A stretch of DNA of 64,000 nt from Eubacterium barkeri (lineage in GTDB: Bacteria > Bacillota > Clostridia > Eubacteriales > Eubacteriaceae). The stretch covers positions 1-64,000 of the forward strand of contig NZ_FNOU01000009.1 of NCBI RefSeq assembly GCF_900107125.1, written 5' to 3'. Under the pieces are notes generated by a model that worked only from the letters and a program-made list of their open reading frames with translations, searched no databases and was not told where the DNA came from. Of this stretch, positions 8,236-16,847 are shown in pieces. A program made the position numbers and the translations under genes. Positions within the stretch are counted from its first letter, which is position 1. The number at the start of each line of letters is the position of its first letter.

Positions 8236-9200
8236 TTTTTCATCCCATCCTTCATTTCAATTAATTGACGGACATTCATATAAATGTCTGCAACTCCCAG
8301 CATGGAGATGATATAACTCGTAAAGGGCACCAACAGGCAAATGGCTACAATGAGAACCTTTAGCCCCATACTTTCCTTTTTCCTTTTCCGGTTGACCAGC
8401 CAAAATAGAAATCCTACCCCCATGAGAATGTACACATAATACACAATTTGCATCAGGGTATAGGTGTAAATCTCGGGAATCATTGTTAATCCCCCAATCT
8501 GAACAACTAACAAAAACATCACGATGATGAGCAGGAAGGTTTTTAACGACCGTGGGACCCGCCACTGACTGAGGGAGGGCATGGCTGTAACCGGCACCTT
8601 TAACCGTTTCAGCAGGGTATCGCACACCACAACGTTGGCCCATGCAATGAAAAAGGGCATCATTAAAAAGGCCAGGGGTATGGTCATCTTAATGGATGTC
8701 AGCATCTGGTCAAGTATTGTTTGCATTTGAGATAACTGATCCCCGGATAACAGTCCGATACTCCGATAGGTATCCATCACCTGGTTGCCCACTGCGGTAA
8801 GCTCTGTACTGAGCATTTCAATAAAATTCTGTCCAGTCACTAACTGGGCAATGACCAGCATCCCTAGCAGGGTAATCAGCACAGAAAGATAAGCTGCCAT
8901 CATTTTAGTAAAGCCGCTTTTTTCCTTAAAATAAGCGTAGCCTAATCCGCAGCCCACTAAAATAAGATACATCCCAAAGGTTGCCGCCGACAGGACATCC
9001 ACCAAAAGAAACAGAATCAGCGTCGCCGCCGCGCTGGAGATCATAGAAACACCAAATCCCTGACGCCGGCAGAGCACTACAATGGGTGCCGGTATAAAAA
9101 TATAGAAAATAATCATAAAGGGCACATAATAACACAATAATGCCAAGATAACGGAAAGTCCGCATAATAGCGCCCCTTCGGTCAATGCCTTAGGTTTCAA
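8232..9200 (-). CDS. yybS: YybS-like DUF2232 membrane protein
   Basis: This 322-residue integral membrane protein has about eight hydrophobic segments and sits directly upstream of gdpP with a 4-bp overlap, the usual place of YybS/DUF2232 proteins. The family is predicted to be transporter-like but its substrate is unknown. The start is a TTG at 9200 with AGGA eight bases upstream. The upstream region is AT-rich and contains TATAAT-like sequences, but no clear promoter pair could be chosen. Confidence 0.8.
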   Translation of the reverse strand: MKPKALTEGALLCGLSVILALLCYYVPFMIIFYIFIPAPIVVLCRRQGFGVSMISSAAATLILFLLVDVLSAATFGMYLILVGCGLGYAYFKEKSGFTKMMAAYLSVLITLLGMLVIAQLVTGQNFIEMLSTELTAVGNQVMDTYRSIGLLSGDQLSQMQTILDQMLTSIKMTIPLAFLMMPFFIAWANVVVCDTLLKRLKVPVTAMPSLSQWRVPRSLKTFLLIIVMFLLVVQIGGLTMIPEIYTYTLMQIVYYVYILMGVGFLFWLVNRKRKKESMGLKVLIVAICLLVPFTSYIISMLGVADIYMNVRQLIEMKDGMKK

Positions 9201-9322
9201 TCGAATTCCTCACTTTTTTATGTTATATTACACTTGATAGTATATTATATCATAACCGATACAAATTTGAATTTTTTATTGGGATTTGATCCTGGGGGAC
9301 AACTCAATTTAAGGGAGGTATC

Positions 9323-9598
9323 ATGAAACGCGATTATATTATTTTTGCAGGACGGGTCCAGGGTGTGGGGTTTCGTTACACCGCCCAGCATTTAGCCCTG
9401 TCTTTGGGTCTGACGGGATGGGTGCGCAATTTGGAAAATGGTATGGTGGATATGGAGATTCAGGGCGATCCCACAGATTTGGATCAATTTATTCATAAGA
9501 TTAAAACATCCGGCGGGTGGTTTATCCGCATTGATGATTATTCGATTAAGACGATTGAGGTTGTCCATGGTGAGACCGGATTTAAAGTGCGGTATTGA
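9323..9598 (+). CDS. acyP: Acylphosphatase
   Basis: A 91-residue acylphosphatase with the signature GRVQGVGFRYTA (residues 10-21) and GWVRNLENG (32-40); Arg18 and Asn36 are the expected catalytic pair. It hydrolyses carboxyl-phosphate bonds such as those of acetyl phosphate. A strong GGGAGG site precedes the ATG. It is the only plus-strand gene in the left arm, divergent from yybS and facing the rpsR operon. Confidence 0.95.
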   Translation: MKRDYIIFAGRVQGVGFRYTAQHLALSLGLTGWVRNLENGMVDMEIQGDPTDLDQFIHKIKTSGGWFIRIDDYSIKTIEVVHGETGFKVRY

Positions 9599-9620
9599 GG
9601 GGTGTGTAGATTCGCTGAAC

Positions 9621-9696
9621 GGGCTTCGCCCTATAGCTGGTCGCCGTGCTCTTCGCTCCGGGCCTTTGGCCCTACGCTCAAGTACGGGCTGCGCCC
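9621..9696. repeat. Cluster of three GGGC-NNN-GCCC mini-hairpins
   Basis: Three short palindromes occur in a row: GGGCTTCGCCC (9621-9631), GGGCCTTTGGCCC (9660-9672) and GGGCTGCGCCC (9686-9696). They fill the gap between acyP and the rpsR terminator and are not coding on either strand. The style resembles 1-40 of the window and suggests a repetitive extragenic palindrome family. Confidence 0.5.
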
Positions 9697-9710
9697 TATG
9701 CTAAAAAGCA

Positions 9711-9747
9711 AATAAAAAACCAGTGGGAGAGTAAACTCTTCCACTGG
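9711..9747 (-). terminator. Terminator of the rpsF-ssb-rpsR operon
   Basis: On the minus strand a hairpin with arms CCAGTGG and CCACTGG, extended by GAAGAGT/ACTCTCC, is followed by TTTTTTA. A second outer inverted repeat (GCTAAAAAGCAA at 9700-9711, TTGCTTTTTAGC at 9756-9767) encloses it. Confidence 0.85.
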
Positions 9748-9789
9748 CATTTTACTTGCTTTTTAGCGCACGGCTGTTTGCCAACGCTC

Positions 9790-10017
9790 TTATTGATTAG
9801 TAGTATATGGCAACAGGGCGATGTTACGGGCACGTTTAACGGCTTCAGTTACAGCACGTTGATGCTTGGCACAGGTGCCGGTTGCTCTGCGGGGTAAGAT
9901 TTTACCTCTTTCAGAGATATATTTATTTAAGGTTGCCACGTCTTTATAATCGACAAAATCTTCTTTGCGTTCGCAGAATTCGCAAACTTTTCTTCTTCTT
10001 TTAAATGGCTTTGCCAT
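9790..10017 (-). CDS. rpsR: 30S ribosomal protein S18
   Basis: The 75-residue protein has the S18 pattern [12 protein letters not shown] (cysteines at 12 and 15) and later [17 protein letters not shown], so it is the zinc-binding version. It pairs with S6 on the 30S platform. It is last in rpsF-ssb-rpsR and is followed by a strong terminator. Confidence 0.97.
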   Translation of the reverse strand: MAKPFKRRRKVCEFCERKEDFVDYKDVATLNKYISERGKILPRRATGTCAKHQRAVTEAVKRARNIALLPYTTNQ

Positions 10018-10036
10018 AGTTGTATTCCTCCTTTAC

Positions 10037-10510
10037 CTAAAATGGAACGTCTTCATCATCGGCCAGGAGATGGAAATCATCATCCATATCCAGGGGCATA
10101 TTGCTGGCTGGCTGGGCTGGGGCATTATTATAGCCACCGCCGTTAAATCCGGCATTTCCGCCGTATCCGCCATCACTGGCACCGCCGCCTTGTTCAGAAC
10201 GGCCTCCGATGAAATCAAATTCTTCCAGGACCACTTCGGTCACATACCGCTTGGTGCCGTCTTTGGCATCGTAGGAGCGGGACTGCAGCCGACCGGATAG
10301 AGCGATTTGACGGCCCTTTCCGAGATATTGGTTGATGATTTCAGCTTGTCTTCCCCATGCGGTGACCGTAAAGAAATCGGCAGTAGGCTGACCCTCCTGC
10401 TTAAATCTCCGATCCACAGCCACGGAAAAGCTGCAAACTGATTTTCCGGTTCCGGTGGTGCGTAGTTCCGGGTCCCGGGCCAATCGACCAACGAGCATTA
10501 CCTTGTTCAT
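10037..10510 (-). CDS. ssb: Single-stranded DNA-binding protein
   Basis: The 157 residues comprise an OB fold beginning MNKVMLVGRLARDPELR, a glycine-rich linker (about 110-135) and an acidic C-terminal tip DDEDVPF used to recruit partners. It protects single-stranded DNA at forks. The position between rpsF and rpsR is standard. Confidence 0.97.
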   Translation of the reverse strand: MNKVMLVGRLARDPELRTTGTGKSVCSFSVAVDRRFKQEGQPTADFFTVTAWGRQAEIINQYLGKGRQIALSGRLQSRSYDAKDGTKRYVTEVVLEEFDFIGGRSEQGGGASDGGYGGNAGFNGGGYNNAPAQPASNMPLDMDDDFHLLADDEDVPF

Positions 10511-10521
10511 GACGGTTTCCC

Positions 10522-10809
10522 CTATTTATCGAGACAGACGATAATATCGCGGATAAAAGCGTCGGTAATACGATATAAATGGTTCAGGGCATCGAGCACG
10601 GTTTTTTCAGACTGGAATTTGATTAAGACATAATACCCTTCGGTATACTTCTTATCAATTTCATAAGCCAGTTTACGCATGCCCCATTCGTCGACCTCGG
10701 TAATGGTACCTGCGCCTTCGATGGTAGCCTTCACCTTTTCAATAACGGTGTTCCGGGCTTCCTCTTCCATTCCTGGTTGAAGAACGAATACTGTTTCGTA
10801 TGCTTTCAT
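10522..10809 (-). CDS. rpsF: 30S ribosomal protein S6
   Basis: S6 binds S18 and the central domain of 16S rRNA. The 95-residue product starts MKAYETVFVLQPGMEEEA. I chose the ATG at 10809 because GGAGGTG lies just upstream; an in-frame GTG nine bases earlier falls inside that site. It is first in its operon; a possible promoter TTGCAA-N17-TAAACT lies upstream. Confidence 0.96.
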   Translation of the reverse strand: MKAYETVFVLQPGMEEEARNTVIEKVKATIEGAGTITEVDEWGMRKLAYEIDKKYTEGYYVLIKFQSEKTVLDALNHLYRITDAFIRDIIVCLDK

Positions 10810-10908
10810 ACTTTTCACCTCCTTATGGACTCTGGCATATCCTCATAAAGATATGCAAGGATAACTCTGTTAGTTTATCAAAGATTACTTCGCTTTGCAA
10901 GCATATCT

Positions 10909-11097
10909 TCACTCTTTAATGACTTTTTTTACCATTTTATTAAACTTACTCCGGGAAAGCATGACAATATGATCACAGCCCTGGCATTTTATTTTAATAT
11001 CTGCCCCCACCCGAATAATTTTCCACTGCTTACTGCCACAGGGATGTTGCTTTTTCATTTCGACAAGATCCCCGAGCTCATAGATTATTCTATCCAC
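10909..11097 (-). CDS. DUF951 zinc-ribbon-like small protein
   Basis: Starting at a GTG (11097) that overlaps the mscS stop and has GGAGGAGG nine bases upstream, this gives 62 residues: VDRIIYELGDLVEMKK, then HPCG and CQGC cysteine motifs, as in the DUF951 family. The family is small, probably metal-binding, and common next to mscS in the origin region of Firmicutes; its role is unknown. An ATG 31 codons earlier is unlikely because it would overlap mscS by more than 100 bp. Confidence 0.85.
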   Translation of the reverse strand: MDRIIYELGDLVEMKKQHPCGSKQWKIIRVGADIKIKCQGCDHIVMLSRSKFNKMVKKVIKE

Positions 11098-11986
11098 TGA
11101 TGACGCGCCTCCTCCGTGCGTTTTCTTTTTCCAGCTCATCGGAATACACCACGTATTTATTATAAGGGATTTCAATTTGCCGTTCATCAAAAACTTCTTT
11201 AATCCGCTTACGCAGGGCAGTTTCTGCCTTTACCTTCCTGGCCGCATCCTCATCCGCCAGGATACGGATATTCATGGATGACGGGTCCATTCGGGTAACC
11301 CCCAATACCTCTGGTCTACCGATAAATAAGGAATTATCAGCATCATAAACGTCATCACACACTTCCTTAAGGACAGCAATGACGTTGTCAATATTTTCCT
11401 CATAGGCAACCCCTACATCCACAATGGCTTTGATGGTCCCCTTGGAGTAGTTAACCAGCTCGTTAATCTGCCCGTTATGGATGATAAACAGAGAACCGTC
11501 CAACTGCCGGATTGCGGTAGTCCGAATCCCGATGGATTCTACAATTCCATAATGATCATTGTCCAGGGTGACATAGTCCCCCACACAGAATTGATTTTCA
11601 AAGACAATGACAAAGCCACTCATTAAGTCCTCCACCAGAGCCCGGGCACCAAGACCGATGGCAATGGTCCCGACCCCGGCAACAGCCAGAATGGCTCCCA
11701 CATCCACAAAATAAGAAATGAGGATGAGAACGGTAATGATATAAAAAGCACCGCGAATAAAGGTCCGTGATACTTTTTTAAGGGTGATAATACGCTTAAT
11801 CTCTGAATTGGTCAGTCCCTCTTTTTTTTCATTGAAGATGCGCTTTAAGATAACATCCGTCACCCGCAGGGAAATCAGAAGAAGAATGAGGGTGATGACA
11901 ATGGAAATTGCCTTCTCCGTCATATTGACACTTTTAATGGTCTCCCAAACACTATTGTACAAATCGATGATATTATTATATTCCAT
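11090..11986 (-). CDS. Small-conductance mechanosensitive channel, MscS family
   Basis: The 298-residue protein has three predicted membrane segments in its first 120 residues. The pore helix and start of the beta domain read VGTIAIGLGARALVEDLMSGF followed by VIVFENQF and VGDYVTL, which is the MscS signature. It releases solutes under hypo-osmotic shock. The ATG at 11986 is five bases after GGAGG; a GTG two codons earlier is possible. Confidence 0.93.
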   Translation of the reverse strand: MEYNNIIDLYNSVWETIKSVNMTEKAISIVITLILLLISLRVTDVILKRIFNEKKEGLTNSEIKRIITLKKVSRTFIRGAFYIITVLILISYFVDVGAILAVAGVGTIAIGLGARALVEDLMSGFVIVFENQFCVGDYVTLDNDHYGIVESIGIRTTAIRQLDGSLFIIHNGQINELVNYSKGTIKAIVDVGVAYEENIDNVIAVLKEVCDDVYDADNSLFIGRPEVLGVTRMDPSSMNIRILADEDAARKVKAETALRKRIKEVFDERQIEIPYNKYVVYSDELEKENARRRRVISG

Positions 11987-12001
11987 ATACACCTCCTGCT
12001 A

Positions 12002-12643
12002 TCAAAAAAGACGGGTAATGGCCGCCGTTACGCCTCCGCTTGTCAATTGACTGACCAGGGTGGCATCACCACTGACCGTTGCCCAGGTCAGTGCAATAAA
12101 GATCACCACCCCAGAAACTAAAATTCCAATGGCGCCTCCCAGGCCCAAGCCAATGATCCGGTTGAGGGTTCCAAGGACGGGTACATGGTTAACTTTATTG
12201 AATAAGTGCTTTATGGCCCCAATGACGATATTGAGTAAAAGAAGCAAAACAAAAAAAGCGATAATGGATAGAAGCCGTTCTCCCAACACCAGTGCGGTTT
12301 GATTTAAGGCTTCAGTGACCTGGATGCTCCCACTTTGAATCAAGCTGTTGAGGGTCTCACTCGTTAGGCCGGACCCTGAAAGCATTCCCGCCCCTACAGA
12401 CTGGAGTGTTTCCATTCCACTACGCTGTAAGAGCGGTACAATCCACCCCAACATCATCTCCTTTATTTGAGGGATGGTCATCAAATAGGCAGAAACGGCT
12501 GGGGCCGCAATCCATGAAATTATAAAAGAAGCAATAAGTCCCACTAAATTAAGGAGGGAGCTTATTGCACCTTTTCGATACCCATTAAGGGCCAGTATGA
12601 GCATAATGCCCATACTGATATAGTCAAACAGATAGAAATGCAT
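12002..12643 (-). CDS. CvpA family membrane protein
   Basis: The 213-residue protein begins YLFDYISMGIMLILALNGYRKGAISSL, a hallmark of CvpA/COG1286 proteins, and has four hydrophobic segments. CvpA homologues are linked to envelope maintenance but the molecular role is uncertain. It lies 3 bp from the upstream membrane-protein gene and 15 bp from mscS, so the three form one transcript. Confidence 0.8.
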   Translation of the reverse strand: MHFYLFDYISMGIMLILALNGYRKGAISSLLNLVGLIASFIISWIAAPAVSAYLMTIPQIKEMMLGWIVPLLQRSGMETLQSVGAGMLSGSGLTSETLNSLIQSGSIQVTEALNQTALVLGERLLSIIAFFVLLLLLNIVIGAIKHLFNKVNHVPVLGTLNRIIGLGLGGAIGILVSGVVIFIALTWATVSGDATLVSQLTSGGVTAAITRLF

Positions 12644-12646
12644 AGT

Positions 12647-13627
12647 TTATTGTTCGTCCTTCTTCTCCATTTTTCGACGGATATCTTCCAGCTCCCTGGC
12701 TAAATCCGTGGTCTGCTGTTTGCGCTGTCGGCTGATGGAGACATTCTTCTTCTGCTGGGTAACGGTCGGCTGGCCCTGGGCTGCCGCACGACGTTCATCA
12801 GATTTCTGCTGCGCGGATTTAATCTTCTGGTTTCTGACGGCTTCTTCAATCATTTCATCCGTAATGGACGAAAAAGCTTCGGTTTGGATAATGGCCGGCT
12901 GATCCACATCCCCTAAGGGATCCCGGGGATCCAGTGCCATGGCTGGCCGGGTCTGGGGCCGACGGCCCCCGCCCTGGGACTGTAAGCCTTCCCGCACTGC
13001 CTGGGTAGAAATTGCTCCGGTATTATAGGCTGCCTGACGGGCCATTTCATTCTGACGCTGCATAATCTGACGTTCCTGAACCAGTCGTTTTTGTTCCCGT
13101 TCCTTGGCAAAGGCCCGGCTCTTTCCACCGATGGCAAATCCAATAAATTGGAGGCCAATCATATAAACCAGGCAGATAGCCATAAAAGCCGCCAATGGAA
13201 TCATGGATGCAAAATTAAAGATAATACCAAAGGGCAAATACCAAAATAGTGTCGGTGCAACAATAAAGGTGGCCACATTCCAATCGGCATTAAAGGAGCC
13301 ATTGGTTCCCACATAGGTTAAAACAATGGTAACAAGGGTCATCATACCAATGGGAATCATTTCTAACAGCAGAAAGCGCCCGTAGGTTCCATTACTTTCT
13401 AAACTAGCATCCTTAAAGCTCACCCAATTGAAGGCAATTAAAAATACTGAGACCACTACAAATTCAATGCCTCCAAAGATCAGATGATAACTTCCGGTAT
13501 TCCCAAGCCCCAGGGCATCAAAGATTCCTTTGAAGATCAATACAATGACGATGTATGAAAAGTTTGCAGCTAAAGCCGTGTTAATGGCATTAATCTTTCG
13601 TCGATTACGATAATTTTCTTGTTTCAT
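12647..13627 (-). CDS. Unknown membrane protein with Gln-rich charged tail
   Basis: I do not recognise this 326-residue protein. The first half has about five membrane segments (around 20-45, 50-70, 88-108, 122-142, 143-170). The second half, from about 175, is soluble and rich in Q, R, A and E (EREQKRLVQERQIMQRQNE), likely a coiled coil, ending with basic and acidic clusters. The gene starts inside the end of parB (23-bp overlap) and is followed by cvpA. The location suggests a link with the chromosome-segregation operon, but no function can be given. Confidence 0.75.
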   Translation of the reverse strand: MKQENYRNRRKINAINTALAANFSYIVIVLIFKGIFDALGLGNTGSYHLIFGGIEFVVVSVFLIAFNWVSFKDASLESNGTYGRFLLLEMIPIGMMTLVTIVLTYVGTNGSFNADWNVATFIVAPTLFWYLPFGIIFNFASMIPLAAFMAICLVYMIGLQFIGFAIGGKSRAFAKEREQKRLVQERQIMQRQNEMARQAAYNTGAISTQAVREGLQSQGGGRRPQTRPAMALDPRDPLGDVDQPAIIQTEAFSSITDEMIEEAVRNQKIKSAQQKSDERRAAAQGQPTVTQQKKNVSISRQRKQQTTDLARELEDIRRKMEKKDEQ

Positions 13628-14504
13628 AGTCCCTCCCGGTGATATTCATGAGTTCCAGAAGCCGATTCAGCTCCTCCGTTGAAAAATACTCTAATTCGAT
13701 CTTTCCCTTTTGATCCGTCCCTTTAATATGGACGGCCGTGGCATAACGATGGGTGAGTTGATCTTCTAAATCCACTAAAAAAGGATTGGCTGATGGAAGC
13801 GCCTTCTCCTTTCGGGGATTTTTCATAGCCTTCACCCGTTTTTCCACCTCTCTGACACTTAATTGCTTTTCCTCGATTTCCTTGCCCAGGGCAATCATTT
13901 GCCCTGGTTCCTCCAAAGCGAGTAATGCTCTGGCGTGACCTGAAGATATTTTCTCATCAAGGACCTGATTTTGGAGTTCCTTGGGTAAATTGAGGAGCCG
14001 CATGGTATTGGCCACTGTCGCCCGACTCTTCCCAATGCGAATCCCAATTTCCCCCTGGGTTAGATTGTAAGCATCCATCAGTTTACCATAGGCTATGGCT
14101 TCTTCAATGGCATTCAAATCCTCCCGCTGGACATTTTCAATGAGGGCAATTTCCATAACATCCTTGGGTGATAGATCCCGGATGATAACCGGAACCACTT
14201 TCAGCCCTGCAATACTTGCTGCACGAAAACGCCGTTCACCGGCAACTATAGTATACCCCTTTCCCTCAGGTTTAACCACCAGAGGTTGAAGGATCCCATG
14301 CTCAGCAATGGACGCCGCCAGCTCTTCCAGTGCGATCCGGGCAAAATTCTTCCGGGGCTGGTCACTATTCGGTCTTATTTTATTGATTTCCAATTCAAAG
14401 ACAAGGGGTTCCTTTTCCTCAACCTTGGCAATCTCCTCATCAAAATTGATCTCTTCACTAATCAGGGCCTTCAGGCCCTTCCCTAATCCCTTTGCTTTTG
14501 CCAT
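13605..14504 (-). CDS. parB: Chromosome-partitioning protein ParB (Spo0J)
   Basis: ParB is a CTP-dependent clamp that loads at parS and organises the origin for segregation. The 299 residues contain the CTP-binding stretch VAGERRFRAASIAG and a helix-turn-helix GKSRATVANTMRLL; the Arg after KS is the parS-type specificity residue. The start is the ATG at 14504, two bases after the parA stop with AGGCAGG upstream; a longer frame runs through parA. Target sites are at 16113 and 19148. Confidence 0.95.
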   Translation of the reverse strand: MAKAKGLGKGLKALISEEINFDEEIAKVEEKEPLVFELEINKIRPNSDQPRKNFARIALEELAASIAEHGILQPLVVKPEGKGYTIVAGERRFRAASIAGLKVVPVIIRDLSPKDVMEIALIENVQREDLNAIEEAIAYGKLMDAYNLTQGEIGIRIGKSRATVANTMRLLNLPKELQNQVLDEKISSGHARALLALEEPGQMIALGKEIEEKQLSVREVEKRVKAMKNPRKEKALPSANPFLVDLEDQLTHRYATAVHIKGTDQKGKIELEYFSTEELNRLLELMNITGRDYETRKLS

Positions 14505-14505
14505 T

Positions 14506-15270
14506 TTACACCTGCCTTTCAATGAATTCCTTGGCAAAATCCTGATAGGCCTGGGAGCCTTTGGAACTTGCTGCATATTCAAAGATAGTCTGCCCAAAGC
14601 TGGGGGCCTCGGCCAGGCGAATGTTTCGGGGAATATACGTCCTATAAACTTTAGTCTTAAAATATTCCCTGACTTCATCCATCACCTGAACAGAAAGGTT
14701 GGTCCGACCGTCAAACATGGTCATGAGTACCCCTTCGATTTCCAGGCTTGGATTAAGACCACGTTTCACCAAACTAATGGTGCTCATCAGCTGGCCGACC
14801 CCCTCCAGAGCATAGTACTCACATTGAATGGGAATAAGCACTGTATCAGCAGCCACCAACGCATTAATGGTCAGTAGTCCCAGGGAGGGTGGACAATCAA
14901 TAAAAACATAGTCGTAATACCCATCGATCTTCTCTAGGCTTTCCTTCAGTCGGGATTCCCGCTTACGCATTCCTGCCAACTCAATTTCAGAGCCTGCCAG
15001 CTCAATATTTGAAGGGAGGATATTTAAATTTTCATAACCTGTGGTTAAAATAATTTTTCGCGGATCCATGGTATCCACCAGGGCATCATATACGGAAACC
15101 TCCAGATCATTTTTATCAATGCCAAAGCCACTGGTTGTGTTCCCCTGGGGATCGATGTCCACCGTTAATACGCGTTTTCCTTCCATGCTTACAGCGGTGG
15201 TTAGGTTGATATTGGTGGTTGTTTTTCCAACCCCTCCCTTTTGATTAAAAACCGCAATGATTTTACTCAT
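14506..15270 (-). CDS. parA: Chromosome-partitioning ATPase ParA (Soj)
   Basis: The 254-residue Soj-type ATPase has the deviant Walker motif NQKGGVGKTTTNINL (residues 9-23) and DIDPQGNTT. It binds DNA as an ATP dimer, interacts with ParB, and in Bacillus also regulates DnaA. There is no N-terminal DNA-binding extension, as expected for chromosomal Soj. It is cotranscribed with parB. Confidence 0.96.
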   Translation of the reverse strand: MSKIIAVFNQKGGVGKTTTNINLTTAVSMEGKRVLTVDIDPQGNTTSGFGIDKNDLEVSVYDALVDTMDPRKIILTTGYENLNILPSNIELAGSEIELAGMRKRESRLKESLEKIDGYYDYVFIDCPPSLGLLTINALVAADTVLIPIQCEYYALEGVGQLMSTISLVKRGLNPSLEIEGVLMTMFDGRTNLSVQVMDEVREYFKTKVYRTYIPRNIRLAEAPSFGQTIFEYAASSKGSQAYQDFAKEFIERQV

Positions 15271-15290
15271 TCGTCACCCTTTCTTGTCCA

Positions 15291-16097
15291 TCATCTTGGA
15301 ATTCGGATGGTAATCTCGATGCAATCATCCTTCATCTTCTCTTTATATTCTGCATTATTCTTACTGTCTTTCACTACTTTGAAGGCAGACTTAATGGTAT
15401 TCACATAAATTTGGGCATTAATAAAAGATTTAACCCGAGCTTTTTTCTCTGGCGTTATCTGTTCATCATAATTATTGGTCAGCACGTTATCCCGAATTTT
15501 TTCAACTAAATCCTCTGTACTTTTAACGGTCATTCCCCGCTTTACAATTTTTTGTATCACGTCTCTCTGAATTTCCGGATCGGGAATACGGAGCAGTGCC
15601 CGGGCATGGCGTTCAGATAATCCATTATCCTTCACCTCCCGGATGACCTCATGGTCAAGCTTAAGGAGTCTGATTTTATTGGCCACAAAGGATTGGGATT
15701 TACCCAGCAACTCAGCCACCTTTTCCTGGGTCAAATTATAGAACGCCATGAGCTGACGGTAGCTTTCCGCCTCTTCGAAAAAATTCAAATCTTCCCGTTG
15801 AATATTTTCGACAATGGCGATAACCGCCGAATCCTGGTCTGAAATAGTCACCTCAACGGCGGGGATTGTACGCATCCCGGCAATTTTAGATGCCCTCAGC
15901 CGCCGTTCCCCTGAAACCAGTTCATAGACGTCATTGTCAATCCGTCGGACACAAATGGGTTGGATAACCCCAAAGGTCTTGATGGACTCAGCCAATTCAT
16001 TAATGGCCGATTCATTAAAGATTTTACGGGGTTGGTTCGGATTCGGCAGAATCTTTTCAATTTCTATATCATTAACTGTATTTAAGGTTTTTTTCAT
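15291..16097 (-). CDS. noc: Nucleoid occlusion protein Noc (ParB paralogue)
   Basis: The 268-residue ParB-family protein has GERRLRASKIAGM (CTP site) and a recognition helix GKSQSFVANKIRLL. Gln in place of ParB Arg, and Lys after AN, are the residues known to switch specificity from parS to the Noc site, and GLSERHARAL carries Arg where ParB has Gly. Position between rsmG and parA also matches noc. I chose the ATG at 16097, seven bases after GGAG; an ATG four codons earlier has no site. The amphipathic N-terminal helix of Bacillus Noc is not obvious, so membrane attachment is uncertain. Confidence 0.9.
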   Translation of the reverse strand: MKKTLNTVNDIEIEKILPNPNQPRKIFNESAINELAESIKTFGVIQPICVRRIDNDVYELVSGERRLRASKIAGMRTIPAVEVTISDQDSAVIAIVENIQREDLNFFEEAESYRQLMAFYNLTQEKVAELLGKSQSFVANKIRLLKLDHEVIREVKDNGLSERHARALLRIPDPEIQRDVIQKIVKRGMTVKSTEDLVEKIRDNVLTNNYDEQITPEKKARVKSFINAQIYVNTIKSAFKVVKDSKNNAEYKEKMKDDCIEITIRIPR

Positions 16098-16112
16098 TCC
16101 AGTCTCCATGGT

Positions 16113-16128
16113 TGTTTCACGTGAAACA
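16113..16128. promoter_or_regulatory. parS site 1
   Basis: The perfect 16-bp palindrome TGTTTCACGTGAAACA is the canonical ParB-binding parS site. It lies in the short gap between rsmG and noc. Confidence 0.93.
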
Positions 16129-16136
16129 TCTGTGAT

Positions 16137-16847
16137 TTATAATGGTCTTTTTTTTATTGTCCCATAATTTCTTGGATATTTTTCAGGGATTGTTCCACTT
16201 TTTCTACATTGAATTATAACATGAACCTCATCACTTTTCAGTAATAAATGCTTTTTTATATCTGATATTTCACCATTTAAGATTTTTAAGGCGTTTTGGG
16301 ACTCCTTTATTTCTTCTTTGTATTTTTTTCCTTTCCAGGAATAGAAGCACCCACCATTCTTAAGAAAGGGCATACAAAGCTCTAATAGTAAGGGATACCC
16401 GGCGACACCCCTGGAGGTGACACCCTGATACTTTTCCCGGTGGACAGATTCTTGGGCGTATTCTTCCGCTCGACCAGCCAGAAAATGTACATTGGTTAAT
16501 CCCAAATGCGTTGTAATTTCCTCCACGGCTTTGAGTTTCTTAGCGGTGCTGTCTAAAAGGAAAAATTCCAGCTCCGGATATTTAATGGCCAGGGGAACGC
16601 CAGGAAAGCCTCCCCCTGTTCCGATATCTAAAATTTGTGCACCGGCCGGCAGGCTGTCCAAATCACAAAGCAAAGAATCCACCAGATGTTTATCGATAAA
16701 GGGGATTTCCTCTGTAATGGCTGTTAAATTAATTTGGTCATTCATCAGACGCACTTCATCCATAAAACCCAAAAGCTGATCTGCCTGGTTTGAATCTAGG
16801 ACTATACCATATTCCTTACAATAATTTATAAATTCTTCAACACTCAT
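16137..16847 (-). CDS. rsmG: 16S rRNA G527 N7-methyltransferase RsmG
   Basis: RsmG methylates N7 of G527 in 16S rRNA; its loss gives low-level streptomycin resistance in other bacteria. The 236-residue protein has the SAM motif ILDIGTGGGFPGVPLAIK (about 71-88) and VTSRGVA. It overlaps the mnmG stop by 4 bp. The C-terminus is basic (PRNYGTIKKRPL), typical of Firmicutes. Confidence 0.95.
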   Translation of the reverse strand: MSVEEFINYCKEYGIVLDSNQADQLLGFMDEVRLMNDQINLTAITEEIPFIDKHLVDSLLCDLDSLPAGAQILDIGTGGGFPGVPLAIKYPELEFFLLDSTAKKLKAVEEITTHLGLTNVHFLAGRAEEYAQESVHREKYQGVTSRGVAGYPLLLELCMPFLKNGGCFYSWKGKKYKEEIKESQNALKILNGEISDIKKHLLLKSDEVHVIIQCRKSGTIPEKYPRNYGTIKKRPL

